Source: an uncultured Aquimarina sp.
Lineage (GTDB): Bacteria > Bacteroidota > Bacteroidia > Flavobacteriales > Flavobacteriaceae
Assembly (NCBI GenBank): GCA_947492105.1
Contig: CANLMN010000004.1
Span: 1-64,000, forward strand
Direction: 5' to 3'
DNA: 64,000 nt
Part shown: positions 26,021 to 35,157 of the stretch, one piece after another
How the letters are laid out: each line of letters begins with the position of its first letter
How positions within the stretch are numbered: the first letter of the stretch is position 1
Position numbers and translations under genes: made by a program
Notes under the pieces: model-generated
Told to the model about the DNA's origin: nothing
The model's database searches: none
The model's input: only the letters and a program-made list of their open reading frames with translations

Positions 26021-26434
26021 TTACGCTTTTATAAGCTCACTTATACTCCAATAAGAGATAAGATTTTGTACCTTTTCCATATAATCTTCATATTTTAAAG
26101 GTTTCATAAGATATCCGGCTATTCCAATTTCATAACACTCCTTTATATCCACATTATTATTAGAAGTGCTCAGTATAATCGTGGGAATATACTTTAGAAT
26201 AGGATCTTCTTTTAAGATTCTTAGAAACTCTTTACCGTTCATTTTGGGCATATTCAGATCTAAAACAACAAGATCGGGGATTTTTTTCTCATCCATAAGA
26301 ATTTTTAACGCCGCCTCTCCATTATTGGCCTCTATAACCTTGTGCTCTATCGGTAAAGAATTTAACACTCGATTAAACTTTAGAACTTCTATCATATCAT
26401 CTTCAATTAATAATATAGAAAGAGCTTTCATCAC
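26021..26434 (-). CDS. Stand-alone response regulator receiver protein
   Basis: A 137-residue single REC domain with no output domain. The acidic pair is at Glu11-Asp12-Asp13, the phosphoacceptor is Asp59 in LVVLDLNMPKMNG, the switch Thr/Ser lies in TIILSTSNN and the conserved Lys in GYLMKPLKYEDY. It is of the Rcp1/CheY type that partners phytochrome- or FIST-linked kinases. It is first in the probable operon RR - FIST - kinase, so its partners are clear even though the final output is not. Confidence 0.92.
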   Translation of the reverse strand: MMKALSILLIEDDMIEVLKFNRVLNSLPIEHKVIEANNGEAALKILMDEKKIPDLVVLDLNMPKMNGKEFLRILKEDPILKYIPTIILSTSNNNVDIKECYEIGIAGYLMKPLKYEDYMEKVQNLISYWSISELIKA

Positions 26435-26589
26435 TTTGGGTTAAATAAAGGGTTATACAACTTAATGTCCGACTAAATTTAGTCATAATAACTTAAACAA
26501 AAGGCAAGTACCATTAGATTATCCCTATTTTGATTCTATTTTTTCTCCTAAATGAAAAATTCAACAATATGACCAATACATCCATCATA

Positions 26590-26635
26590 ACGAGTACAAA
26601 AAAACCGCACTATCTTGAGGTTTTTTTGTACTCGT
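26590..26635. terminator. Strong 17-base hairpin
   Basis: ACGAGTACAAAAAAACC (26590-26606) and GGTTTTTTTGTACTCGT (26619-26635) are perfect inverted repeats with a 12-base loop. No gene ends just before it. Because the A and T runs are inside the stem, it could also be an operator or a small element. A weak 88-residue frame that spans it is not a gene. Confidence 0.45.
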
Positions 26636-26911
26636 TTACTGTTTTTGGAGTATCAAGATTATTTTGCCCCACTACTCTTTTGTCTGCTATCGCAGCATAC
26701 TTTTTTGAAAGCAAAAAGAATATATTCTATGATATTTTTTTAACATTTTTGAAGGATATTTTCTTTGAATTAAACAAAAAAGCAAAATTTTTGTAGTTCT
26801 TACTTTATCGTAAACCCAAAAAACCTGCCTTCTCACAAACAAATACGTAATACGTCAACGACCCATACGTATGTTTTTTTTCGAAATCGCAAAAAACTGA
26901 TTAAAACATTC

Positions 26912-26949
26912 AAAAACTACGTACTAAGTACTATTAATACGTAGTTTTG
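26912..26949 (+). promoter_or_regulatory. Palindromic operator overlapping the urea-island promoter
   Basis: AAAACTACGTA (about 26913-26923) is repeated inverted as TACGTAGTTTT (26938-26948) with a 14-base spacer. The right arm contains the -7 element TAGTTTTG (26942-26949), and no TTG lies at the -33 position, as expected for a regulated promoter. Further TACGTA or ATACGT motifs stand upstream (about 26843, 26849 and 26865-26874). The site is about 85 bases before the porin ATG that opens the urea operon. I infer a nitrogen- or urea-responsive site. Confidence 0.55.
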
Positions 26950-27033
26950 TATAAGTATTAACACTTATATATGGTATTACTATTTTTTTTCTATTAATAC
27001 CACTAAAAATTAATTAACCAAATTATCAAAAGT

Positions 27034-28323
27034 ATGAGAAAAAAATTCGCAGCCCCTCTAATAATTTTGTGTCTTCTAGTTACACATTTCGGTTACTCAC
27101 AAATAGCATCAATCAATAAGAATCCAGAAATTGCATTATTTAGAGAAATACCAAATCTCAATCCCGTTAAGAACGTTGTAAAGGACACTGTGATTAAAAA
27201 GGAAAAACCTTTTAAACCATCCATCCAAGTAGGCTCTATAGTTCATATGTTTGCATCCTACCAACAAAATGGTTTTGGTCCAGGCGGAAATAGATCGACC
27301 ACAAACAATGATCCAGATGCGTGGAGCAAAGATTTCAATTTGTATAGAGCTAGAGTTTTAGTTGGTGGTAAGTTATCCAAAAATGGTTCTTTCTTTTTGG
27401 AAACCGATTTACCATCTATTGTTGGTAAAGGGAGTGGTGATAGTAAAAATGTAAAAGTCTCTCCTATTATCCTAGACGCACAATACGAACATACATTTGG
27501 TAATCACATGGTCATTGCAGGTTTGCAACTGGTATCACATAACAGAAATGGTTTACAAGGAGCCGCAGGTCTGTTGGCCAACGATTTTACTTATTTTCAA
27601 TACCCATATAACCTCTTTGCTAATCAACCACTACAAGGAAACTTTGGTCGTGATTTAGGAATTAATTCTCGAGGATTCTTTTTAGAAGACAAACTAGAAT
27701 ATCGTTTTGGGATATTTACGGGTAGAAACACTGGCGAATTCGTAAACGACGATCCCGCTTTGCGCTATGTAGGTAGAGTTGCTTACAATTTTTTTGATGC
27801 CGAAAAAGACTACTATTATGCAGGAACCAAACTTGGTTCAGGAAAAACACTAGCACTAGCCGGAGGGTTTGATCTACAAGGAACATATCAAAATTTTGGT
27901 GTAGATCTATTCTTAGATATGCCTGCTGGTACTGCCGGTTCTATTACCGCTAATGCTGCATTCTCTGCACTAACAGGAGGTACGGATACGGAAGGAACTT
28001 CTTTTGCTACCTTGATTCCAAAACAAACAACACAGTTTCTAGAACTAGGATATTACTTCAATAAATCAAAACTACAGCCTTGGATTCGCTACGAAAAACA
28101 AGGTATTGATGCCGATGGTTTGATACAAACAGGAGGGGTTCCCGTAGATACGTTTAATGACCTAAATACAGCCACTGTTCTTGGAGGAGGTCTCAATTAT
28201 TGGTTCGCTGGATACAACACGAATATTAGACTATCTTATACTACTTGGAAGCAAGAAAACGCCATGGGAGAAGACCAAACACAAGGTCAAATCTGGTTAC
28301 AAACGCAGTTCTTCATTTTTTAA
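27034..28323 (+). CDS. Outer-membrane porin of the urea operon
   Basis: 429 residues: signal peptide about 1-22 (cleaved after GYSQ), a roughly 40-residue periplasmic linker, then a phosphate-selective-porin-like barrel (IQVGSIVHMFASYQ, FNLYRARVLVGGKLSKNGSFFLETD, YRFGIFTGRN, ending QIWLQTQFFIF). It heads the urea transport and urease genes in the same direction, so I infer it is the outer-membrane channel for urea or short amides. Only the fold is evident from sequence; the substrate comes from context. Confidence 0.78.
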   Translation: MRKKFAAPLIILCLLVTHFGYSQIASINKNPEIALFREIPNLNPVKNVVKDTVIKKEKPFKPSIQVGSIVHMFASYQQNGFGPGGNRSTTNNDPDAWSKDFNLYRARVLVGGKLSKNGSFFLETDLPSIVGKGSGDSKNVKVSPIILDAQYEHTFGNHMVIAGLQLVSHNRNGLQGAAGLLANDFTYFQYPYNLFANQPLQGNFGRDLGINSRGFFLEDKLEYRFGIFTGRNTGEFVNDDPALRYVGRVAYNFFDAEKDYYYAGTKLGSGKTLALAGGFDLQGTYQNFGVDLFLDMPAGTAGSITANAAFSALTGGTDTEGTSFATLIPKQTTQFLELGYYFNKSKLQPWIRYEKQGIDADGLIQTGGVPVDTFNDLNTATVLGGGLNYWFAGYNTNIRLSYTTWKQENAMGEDQTQGQIWLQTQFFIF

Positions 28324-28458
28324 AATAACGTAAACTATACACATAAATAGTCATAACATTCATGGAAATTCCTCCTCCCTCCCCGCATTTATATAGGGCA
28401 TAAAGGATATCTGATTGGCAAATTTGACTAACAATTAACCTTTCAAAAATTTAATACA

Positions 28459-29790
28459 ATGACAATTAAATCACTACAAAAAAAGACGTTTCGGACATTT
28501 GCTGTTCTCATGTCTAGTGCACTTCTATTGAGCTCATGTGGCAAAAAAGCAAAAACAGAGTCTACCTCCAAAGAGGCAGAAACTCCTGTTGTCACAGAGG
28601 TTGAACCTATCAAAATTGGAGTACTTCATTCCTTAAGTGGTACAATGGCCATCTCAGAAGTATCTTTGAAAGATGTGGTAGAAATGGCTGTCGAAGAAAT
28701 TAATACAGCAGGTGGTGTTTTGGGCAAACCATTAAAAACAGAAGTAGTTGATCCTGCTTCGGACTGGGATTTATTTGCCGAAAAATCAAAAGAATTATTA
28801 ATTGAGAAGAAAGTCTCGGCTGTATTTGGATGCTGGACCTCCGTATCTCGTAAGTCTGTATTACCTGTATTTGAAGAGAATAACGGATTATTGTTTTATC
28901 CAGTACAATATGAAGGTGAAGAATGTTCCAAAAATGTAATCTACACTGGAGCTACTCCAAACCAACAACTAATTCCCGCTGCAGAATACATGATGAGCGA
29001 AGAAGGTGGCGCATATGAAAAATTCTACCTGCTCGGAACAGATTACGTATTCCCACGAACGGCTAACAAAATTTTAAAAGCATTTTTATTAGCAAAAGGT
29101 GTCCCAGAAAAAAACATTATTGAAGAATACACACCATTTCATCATCAAGATTATCAAACAATTGTTTCCAAAATAAAGAAATTTTCGGCTGGCGGAAAAG
29201 CTTGTGTCTTAAGTACTGTCAACGGTGATTCTAATGTACCTTTCTACAAAGAATTTGCTAATCAAGGATTGACAGCCACATCGTGCCCTATCATGGCTTT
29301 TTCTGTGGCAGAAGATGAGTTGAGAGCTATGGATACAGAATTCTTGGCTGGTCACCTTGCAGCTTGGAACTATTACCAATCACCATCATCACCAGAAAAT
29401 GACAAATTTGTCAAGAATTTTAAAGCTTTTTGTGCCAAAAACAACCTACCTGGCGGTAGTGATCGTGTGACCGATGATCCAATATGCTGGGCATATACTG
29501 GTGTCTACTTATGGAAACAAGCAGTAGAAAAAGCAGGCTCCGTTGCCGTAGACAAAGTACGACCTGCATTATATGGTATGGAGTTTAATTCTCCAGGAGG
29601 ACTCGTAAAAATGGATCCTAAAAACCATCACTTGGCAAAACCCGTAAAAATAGGAGAAATAAAAGTAGATGGTCAGTTTGATGTAATTTGGGAAACAGAA
29701 GGCTTAGTGGCTCCAGAGCCATGGTCAAAATACACCTCTCCTAACAAAAGTTGTGATCATGTCAATCATGGAGGTACCTACACTATGTAA
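28459..29790 (+). CDS. urtA: Urea ABC transporter, substrate-binding lipoprotein
   Basis: 443 residues. A lipoprotein signal with lipobox LLLSSC (Cys27) and a Ser/Thr/Glu-rich linker precede a periplasmic-binding type I fold: IKIGVLHSLSGTMAISEVSLKDVVEMAVEEINTAGGVLG, VFGCWTSVSRKSVLPVFEENNGLLFYPVQYEGEE, GTDYVFPRTANKI. These blocks are specific to UrtA rather than to amino acid binders. In Gram-negatives UrtA is usually soluble; the lipid anchor fits Bacteroidota habits. It is separated from the permease genes by 411 bases with a strong hairpin. Confidence 0.95.
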   Translation: MTIKSLQKKTFRTFAVLMSSALLLSSCGKKAKTESTSKEAETPVVTEVEPIKIGVLHSLSGTMAISEVSLKDVVEMAVEEINTAGGVLGKPLKTEVVDPASDWDLFAEKSKELLIEKKVSAVFGCWTSVSRKSVLPVFEENNGLLFYPVQYEGEECSKNVIYTGATPNQQLIPAAEYMMSEEGGAYEKFYLLGTDYVFPRTANKILKAFLLAKGVPEKNIIEEYTPFHHQDYQTIVSKIKKFSAGGKACVLSTVNGDSNVPFYKEFANQGLTATSCPIMAFSVAEDELRAMDTEFLAGHLAAWNYYQSPSSPENDKFVKNFKAFCAKNNLPGGSDRVTDDPICWAYTGVYLWKQAVEKAGSVAVDKVRPALYGMEFNSPGGLVKMDPKNHHLAKPVKIGEIKVDGQFDVIWETEGLVAPEPWSKYTSPNKSCDHVNHGGTYTM

Positions 29791-29979
29791 TGAAGTTGTT
29801 TCGACCTCTTCAACGTATGGTATAATACATTTGATTTTGAATATCATAATAAAAAAATAAACCACCTTAGGTAGCAAACAGTTCATGCATATATCTAGAA
29901 CGGTGTGAGAATATAAATATATTTATGATAACCAATTCATAATCTAGCAGGTACAAACATCACCATGCATTATTTATTT

Positions 29980-30030
29980 CCTTTTAGAAATCTATTACAT
30001 TCCTTATGGTATGCAATAGATTTCTAAAGG
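29980..30030 (+). other. Stem-loop between urtA and urtB
   Basis: CCTTTTAGAAATCTATT (29980-29996) pairs with AATAGATTTCTAAAGG (30015-30030): about 16 pairs, with no T tail. It could stabilise the urtA message or partly attenuate transcription so that the binding protein is made in excess. The remaining 29791-30201 spacer shows nothing else. Confidence 0.6.
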
Positions 30031-30201
30031 TAATAATGATAACCTAAAACCAATAAATACTACATTACTGATAATTAAATATCCGCTCATGTGTTACTGT
30101 GTTCCATATTTTGCATACCATCGCTACATAGTATAACACAAAATAGTATCATGTAATTTGAATTTTATTTGGTCAAAGAAACTTATAATCAACATCTAAT
30201 A

Positions 30202-31851
30202 ATGGTTACAAAAAGAATAGCAATAGCACTGAAGCTACTGATAGTATTGATTCCCTTCATTTCATTCGCCTATACCAAAGATGACGATATCCACTTATTA
30301 ATGTCTGCTGACAAAACCATTAAATCCGAAGCATTTTCTCGGATATTGACTGCAAAACAAGTAGAAACCTTTCCTGTGCTAAACGCTATTAATGGTAAAA
30401 AGCTTTTTGCATACAAAGGAAATTTAGTGAGTATTGGAGAAAAAAATGGAACTGAGGATCAAGTAACGTATCAAGTTTTGCTCCTTTACCCAGAAATAAA
30501 ACCACTAACAGACGCAAACAACAACGAATTACAAATACCACTAAGTGCACTGAAACCGATAAAGTTTTCGAGAAAAGACCGTTTGAGTCTTATTCCTTTA
30601 TTGCCTTATATCAATCTAACTTCTAGTGACAAAGACCTAAGAAAGTTAGCCTACACACAATTTCAAAACAAATCAAAATTTGATGACCTTCCTATCATAA
30701 AAAAAGCATCTGCAAAAGAAACAGATACAGAATTAATGCGTTTTGCTACAGAAACCATTCTTACAATTCAGCTTCAAAACTCAAAACAACCGGACAAACA
30801 GTTGGAATACATCAGAGAGCTGGAAAAAAACAAAGGGGATAACACTATTTTTTTATTAAACACTTTTTTAGAAAAAAATGATGTTTTAGCACCTAAAGTC
30901 GAGAAAAGAATACAACAAGCAGTTACTAGCTTAAATAATAGAGCCACACGTATCGATTGGATTCAAAATTTATTCAGTGGTTTGAGCTTAGGTAGCATCT
31001 TAATTCTTATAGCACTAGGTCTATCTATTATTTACGGATTGGCGGGTGTCATTAATATGGCGCATGGAGAATTTATGATGATTGGTGCATATACTACGTT
31101 TTGTGTACAAGAAGTTTTCAAGATGAGCGGAGGACCATTAAGTGACACATTCTTTTGGTTTTCTATCCCTGTAGCATTTCTAGTTTCTGGTATTTTTGGG
31201 TTAATTATTGAACGATTAATCATTCGCAAACTCTACGGCAGTCCGCTCCAAAGTTTATTGGCTACATGGGGAGTTAGTTTGGTTTTTATACAATTGGCAC
31301 GGACCATTTTTGGCGATCTAACCTCTGTAAAAGCCCCTACCTTATTGTCTGGTGGTTGGCATGTAGCTCCCCAACTTGTTTTACCCTACAATAGAATCTT
31401 CATTATCATCATTACTATTATAATGATAATAATCACCTTTTTGTTCTTGTACAAATCAAGATCGGGGCTACGCATACGATCTGTTACCCAAAATAGAAAC
31501 ATGAGTGCCTGTCTGGGTATTTCTACCAAAAAAATTGATGCCATGACCTTTTTCATAGGTTCAGGAATCGCTGGAATCGCTGGATGTTGTATGACATTGA
31601 TAGGTAACATAGTCCCCGATATGGGACAAACCTATATTGTCGATTCTTTTTTGGTGGTAGTCACTGGCGGAGTCGGTAATTTAATGGGCACTATTGTCGC
31701 TGGATTAGGCATCGGTCAATTTACCAAAATACTAGAACCCATCTTCCATGCCGTGTATGGCAAAGTGATTATTTTGGGCATCATCATATTCTTTTTACAA
31801 TTTAAGCCCAAAGGATTATTTCCTCCCAAAGGCAGAATCGCAGACGATTAA
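30202..31851 (+). CDS. urtB: Urea ABC transporter permease (LivH type) with periplasmic N-terminal domain
   Basis: I choose the ATG at 30202 because it is followed directly by a signal-like stretch (KRIAIALKLLIVLIPFISFAYT); the frame can also start at 30169. Residues about 20-260 form an extracytoplasmic helical domain with HEAT-like repeats, as in other UrtB proteins. The C-terminal about 290 residues carry the LivH permease helices (SLGSILILIALGLSIIYGLAGVINMAHGEFMMIGAYTTF and the VVTGGVGNLMGTIVAGLGIGQ coupling segment). Its stop is 2 bases before urtC, so the two are translationally coupled. The bulk of UrtB specificity is for urea. Confidence 0.93.
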   Translation: MVTKRIAIALKLLIVLIPFISFAYTKDDDIHLLMSADKTIKSEAFSRILTAKQVETFPVLNAINGKKLFAYKGNLVSIGEKNGTEDQVTYQVLLLYPEIKPLTDANNNELQIPLSALKPIKFSRKDRLSLIPLLPYINLTSSDKDLRKLAYTQFQNKSKFDDLPIIKKASAKETDTELMRFATETILTIQLQNSKQPDKQLEYIRELEKNKGDNTIFLLNTFLEKNDVLAPKVEKRIQQAVTSLNNRATRIDWIQNLFSGLSLGSILILIALGLSIIYGLAGVINMAHGEFMMIGAYTTFCVQEVFKMSGGPLSDTFFWFSIPVAFLVSGIFGLIIERLIIRKLYGSPLQSLLATWGVSLVFIQLARTIFGDLTSVKAPTLLSGGWHVAPQLVLPYNRIFIIIITIIMIIITFLFLYKSRSGLRIRSVTQNRNMSACLGISTKKIDAMTFFIGSGIAGIAGCCMTLIGNIVPDMGQTYIVDSFLVVVTGGVGNLMGTIVAGLGIGQFTKILEPIFHAVYGKVIILGIIIFFLQFKPKGLFPPKGRIADD

Positions 31852-31853
31852 TT

Positions 31854-32933
31854 ATGACAACAATATTCAAAAACAAGTCGTACGACTACATTATTTTTCT
31901 AGCATTATTTTTGCTGATACTCCCTATTGGTTATATGCTAGGAATCATTTCCGTAAACACCATTTCATTATGGGGTCGGTATTTCTGCTTTGCTATAGCT
32001 GCCATTGGATTGGATATGCTATGGGGATATACAGGAATTCTGTGCATGTGCCAAGCATTATTTTTTTGTATGGGTGGCTATGGCATCGCCATGCATATGT
32101 TACTATCATCTTCTGGAGAAGGAACCTACGGAAAAGCAATACCTGATTTTATGGTATGGAATCAAGTAACTGAGTTACCCTTTTTCTGGGAACCGTTTCA
32201 TTACTTCCCTATAGCCATTGTTTGTGCCTTATTAATACCAGGGCTATTCGCTGGTATTTTTGGCTATTTCATTTTTAGAAGTAGACTCAAAGGTGTATAT
32301 TTTGCCATAATTACACAAGCATTGGCTCTAGCAATGTGGCTCATTTTTTTGAGAAACGAAACCATGTTGGGTGGCACCAATGGATTAACCGATTTTAAAC
32401 AACTTGCAGGACTAGATCTAACAGCCTCATCGACCAAACTCCTTTTGTATCTCATATCCTGTATAGTCCTTATAGGTGTATATATCGGTTCCAAAAAATT
32501 AGTGAATTCCAAATTTGGAAAGATTTTAGTCGCTATCAGAGATAGTGAATCTCGAATTCGGTATACGTCCTATGAAATTAAAAATTATCAATTAACCATT
32601 TTTGTTATTGCAGCTGTAATTGCAGCCATTGGAGGTATCCTATATGTACCACAAACTGGAATCATCACTCCAGGCCGTATGGATGTAAAAGCATCTATTG
32701 AGATGATTATCTGGGTAGCACTCGGTGGAAGAGGTAAGCTAAAAGGTGCGGTTTTTGGAACATTACTTGTAAACTTCTTGTACAGTATTTTTACCTCTGC
32801 TCTTCCAGGCTCTTGGTTATATGTCATTGGTATATTATTTATTGTTACTGTACTCTATCTAGACCAAGGTGTTATAGGGTTACCACAACAGATCAAAAAA
32901 TATTTTTCAAAACAAAAATCCGCTGAAGTATGA
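31854..32933 (+). CDS. urtC: Urea ABC transporter permease (LivM type)
   Basis: 359 residues with about nine membrane segments. Typical LivM/UrtC blocks are GLDMLWGYTGILCMCQALFFCMGGYGIAMHM, GTNGLTDF, the cytoplasmic coupling loop KFGKILVAIRDSESRIRYTSYE and EMIIWVALGGRGKLKGAVFGTLLVNFL. It pairs with UrtB to form the inner-membrane channel. The last 4 bases overlap the urtD start (ATGA type). Confidence 0.95.
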   Translation: MTTIFKNKSYDYIIFLALFLLILPIGYMLGIISVNTISLWGRYFCFAIAAIGLDMLWGYTGILCMCQALFFCMGGYGIAMHMLLSSSGEGTYGKAIPDFMVWNQVTELPFFWEPFHYFPIAIVCALLIPGLFAGIFGYFIFRSRLKGVYFAIITQALALAMWLIFLRNETMLGGTNGLTDFKQLAGLDLTASSTKLLLYLISCIVLIGVYIGSKKLVNSKFGKILVAIRDSESRIRYTSYEIKNYQLTIFVIAAVIAAIGGILYVPQTGIITPGRMDVKASIEMIIWVALGGRGKLKGAVFGTLLVNFLYSIFTSALPGSWLYVIGILFIVTVLYLDQGVIGLPQQIKKYFSKQKSAEV

Positions 32934-33685
32934 AACCCATTAGAAAACTAATATTAGAAGCACAAAATCTAAAAGTAGCTTTTGGAGGAGTACAGGCACT
33001 CGATTTAGACCTATTTAAGCTAGAAGAGAATGAACTTCGCGTCATTATAGGTCCCAATGGTGCTGGAAAATCTACTTTTATGGATTTAATTTGTGGAAAA
33101 ACTAAAGCCGATTCCGGAAAAGTATTATTCCAAAACGCCGATATTTTAGGGAAAAAAGAAGTCGAGATTGCACAAATGGGAATTGGCAGAAAATTTCAAA
33201 AACCCTCTGTTTTTGCAGGGCTGTCTGTATATGACAATTTACTTTTGGCCTATCAAATGCCCAAAGATGTTTGGAGTTCTATTCGATTTAAAATAAATTC
33301 GTCTATCGTAGATAGAATTCATGCTGTAGCAAAAAAAATAGGTCTCAGTGATTTTTTGAACGTAGAAGCAGGAGGATTATCCCACGGACAGAAACAATGG
33401 CTAGAGATTGGTATTGTAGTTATCCAAAATCCCAAACTCATGCTCATTGATGAGCCAGCGGCGGGTATGTCTGATACAGAAACAGCCAAAACTGGTGAAT
33501 TGATTTTAAGTCTAGTAGAAGATCATTCTGTAATTGTCATCGAACATGACATGAATTTTGTAGAACAGATTGCTATCGAAAAAGTAAGTGTTTTGGTCAG
33601 AGGTAAACTACTCACCGAAGGTCATTTTCAGGATATAAGAGCGGACAAAAGAGTCATTAACAGCTATTTGGGTAAAGCCGTCTAA
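32930..33685 (+). CDS. urtD: Urea ABC transporter ATPase
   Basis: 251 residues, LivG-like. Walker A is GPNGAGKST, the signature is LSHGQKQWLEIG, Walker B is KLMLIDEPAAGM and the switch is VIEHDMNFVE. The LSHGQKQWLEIG signature is characteristic of UrtD. It starts inside the end of urtC and ends 10 bases before urtE. Confidence 0.95.
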   Translation: MKPIRKLILEAQNLKVAFGGVQALDLDLFKLEENELRVIIGPNGAGKSTFMDLICGKTKADSGKVLFQNADILGKKEVEIAQMGIGRKFQKPSVFAGLSVYDNLLLAYQMPKDVWSSIRFKINSSIVDRIHAVAKKIGLSDFLNVEAGGLSHGQKQWLEIGIVVIQNPKLMLIDEPAAGMSDTETAKTGELILSLVEDHSVIVIEHDMNFVEQIAIEKVSVLVRGKLLTEGHFQDIRADKRVINSYLGKAV

Positions 33686-33695
33686 AAGTAAAAAA

Positions 33696-34391
33696 ATGGT
33701 ATTAGAAACAGAAAATATTACCGCTGCCTATGGAGAAAGTCAAATCCTTTGGGGAGTAAATGTAAAAGTACAACCAGCTACCATAACTACCATTATGGGG
33801 CGCAATGGTGTGGGCAAAACCACCTTATTAAAAACCATTATTGGTTTGTTGAAAAATCCAAAAGGCACTATTATTTATGATCAGCAAGATATTTCTCCAT
33901 TAGCTCCGCACAAACGTGCTAAGCTAGGCATTGGATATGTACCACAAGGAAGAGAAATCATTCCCAAATTGACCGTTTATGAAAACCTTAAACTGGGATT
34001 AGAAAGTACCACAGAGCACACAATTCCTGAAGAAGAAATCTATGAATTATTTCCTATCCTCAAGGATTTTAGAAAACGACTTGGTGGTAATCTAAGTGGT
34101 GGACAACAACAACAGCTAGCAATTGCACGTGCCATCACTGGGCGTCCAAAATTATTATTGTTGGATGAACCTACCGAAGGAATACAGCCTTCTATTAGTC
34201 AAGAAATTGCAAAAATTTTATTACGCCTAAAAGAAGAAAAAAATATTGCAACCCTATTAGTAGAACAAAAAATAGATTTTGCAAAAGGTATTACCGACTA
34301 CTACTATTTTATGAATAGAGGAAAAATTGTTGCAGAATCAAAAGCGTCAGAAATAAGCGTAGAAGAAATAAACTCCTACAATTCTATATAA
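33696..34391 (+). CDS. urtE: Urea ABC transporter ATPase
   Basis: 231 residues, LivF-like. Walker A is GRNGVGKTT, signature LSGGQQQQLAIARA, Walker B LLLLDEPTEGIQPS and switch VEQKIDF. The IQPS-containing D-loop is typical of UrtE. The gene is 9 bases before ureAB, which joins transport and urease into one transcript. Confidence 0.95.
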   Translation: MVLETENITAAYGESQILWGVNVKVQPATITTIMGRNGVGKTTLLKTIIGLLKNPKGTIIYDQQDISPLAPHKRAKLGIGYVPQGREIIPKLTVYENLKLGLESTTEHTIPEEEIYELFPILKDFRKRLGGNLSGGQQQQLAIARAITGRPKLLLLDEPTEGIQPSISQEIAKILLRLKEEKNIATLLVEQKIDFAKGITDYYYFMNRGKIVAESKASEISVEEINSYNSI

Positions 34392-34400
34392 AAATACCAG

Positions 34401-35150
34401 ATGAGACTTACACCAAGAGATATTGAAAAATTGATGTTGCATCAGGCCGGCTTTGTAGCACAAAAACGATATGCCAGAGGGTTAAAACTGAATTATCCCG
34501 AAACTATAGCGTTAATTAGCACACAACTCTTAGAACTGATACGTGAAGGCTATGCTGTTGCAGAATTAATGAATCTAGGAAAACAAATCATTGGATTAGA
34601 TGATGTCATGGAAGGGGTAGAAAAAATGATCCATGAGGTACAAGTAGAAGGTACGTTTCCTGATGGCACCAAATTAGTCACAGTACACCATCCCATATGT
34701 CAAAAAAACATTACAAATGGCTTGGCCCTCTACGGGTCAGGATTGACAAAAAGTGATCAAAAAATTACAGTAGACAATACCTCCAACACACATCCAGGTA
34801 ATTACGAGGTCTTAGATGAACATATTGAACTAAATCAAGGTCGAAAAACTATAGTACTACTCGTTATCAACAAAGGAGACAGGCCGGTTCAAGTAGGCTC
34901 CCACTACCCTTTTGCAGAAACAAATCAATGCTTGGAGTTTGACAGAATCAAAACATTAAAATATCGCTTGAATATTCCTGCAGGCACTGCAGTTCGTTTT
35001 GAACCAGGAGAAGAAAAAGAAGTAGAACTTGTACAAATGGCAGGTGAATTAAAAGTGTATGGTGGTAATGGACTAATAAACGGTGCTATTAAAAACCGAG
35101 AGTCCGAAATTACAACCACTATGCAACAGCAAAATTATTTAAAATCATAA
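34401..35150 (+). CDS. ureAB: Urease gamma-beta fusion subunit
   Basis: 249 residues. Residues 1 to about 100 are urease gamma ([68 protein letters not shown]). From about 120 the beta subunit follows ([77 protein letters not shown]). A fused gamma-beta chain is known from Helicobacter and occurs in Bacteroidota. Together with UreC it forms the (alpha, beta-gamma) trimeric enzyme in the cytoplasm. The symbol ureAB marks the fusion. Confidence 0.95.
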   Translation: MRLTPRDIEKLMLHQAGFVAQKRYARGLKLNYPETIALISTQLLELIREGYAVAELMNLGKQIIGLDDVMEGVEKMIHEVQVEGTFPDGTKLVTVHHPICQKNITNGLALYGSGLTKSDQKITVDNTSNTHPGNYEVLDEHIELNQGRKTIVLLVINKGDRPVQVGSHYPFAETNQCLEFDRIKTLKYRLNIPAGTAVRFEPGEEKEVELVQMAGELKVYGGNGLINGAIKNRESEITTTMQQQNYLKS

Positions 35151-35157
35151 TCACCCT

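Noticed and set aside
26530..26796. An 88-residue frame with a hydrophobic stretch
   Set aside because: It crosses a perfect hairpin and consists largely of Phe, Leu and Lys from AT-rich DNA; no signal peptide logic or family match.
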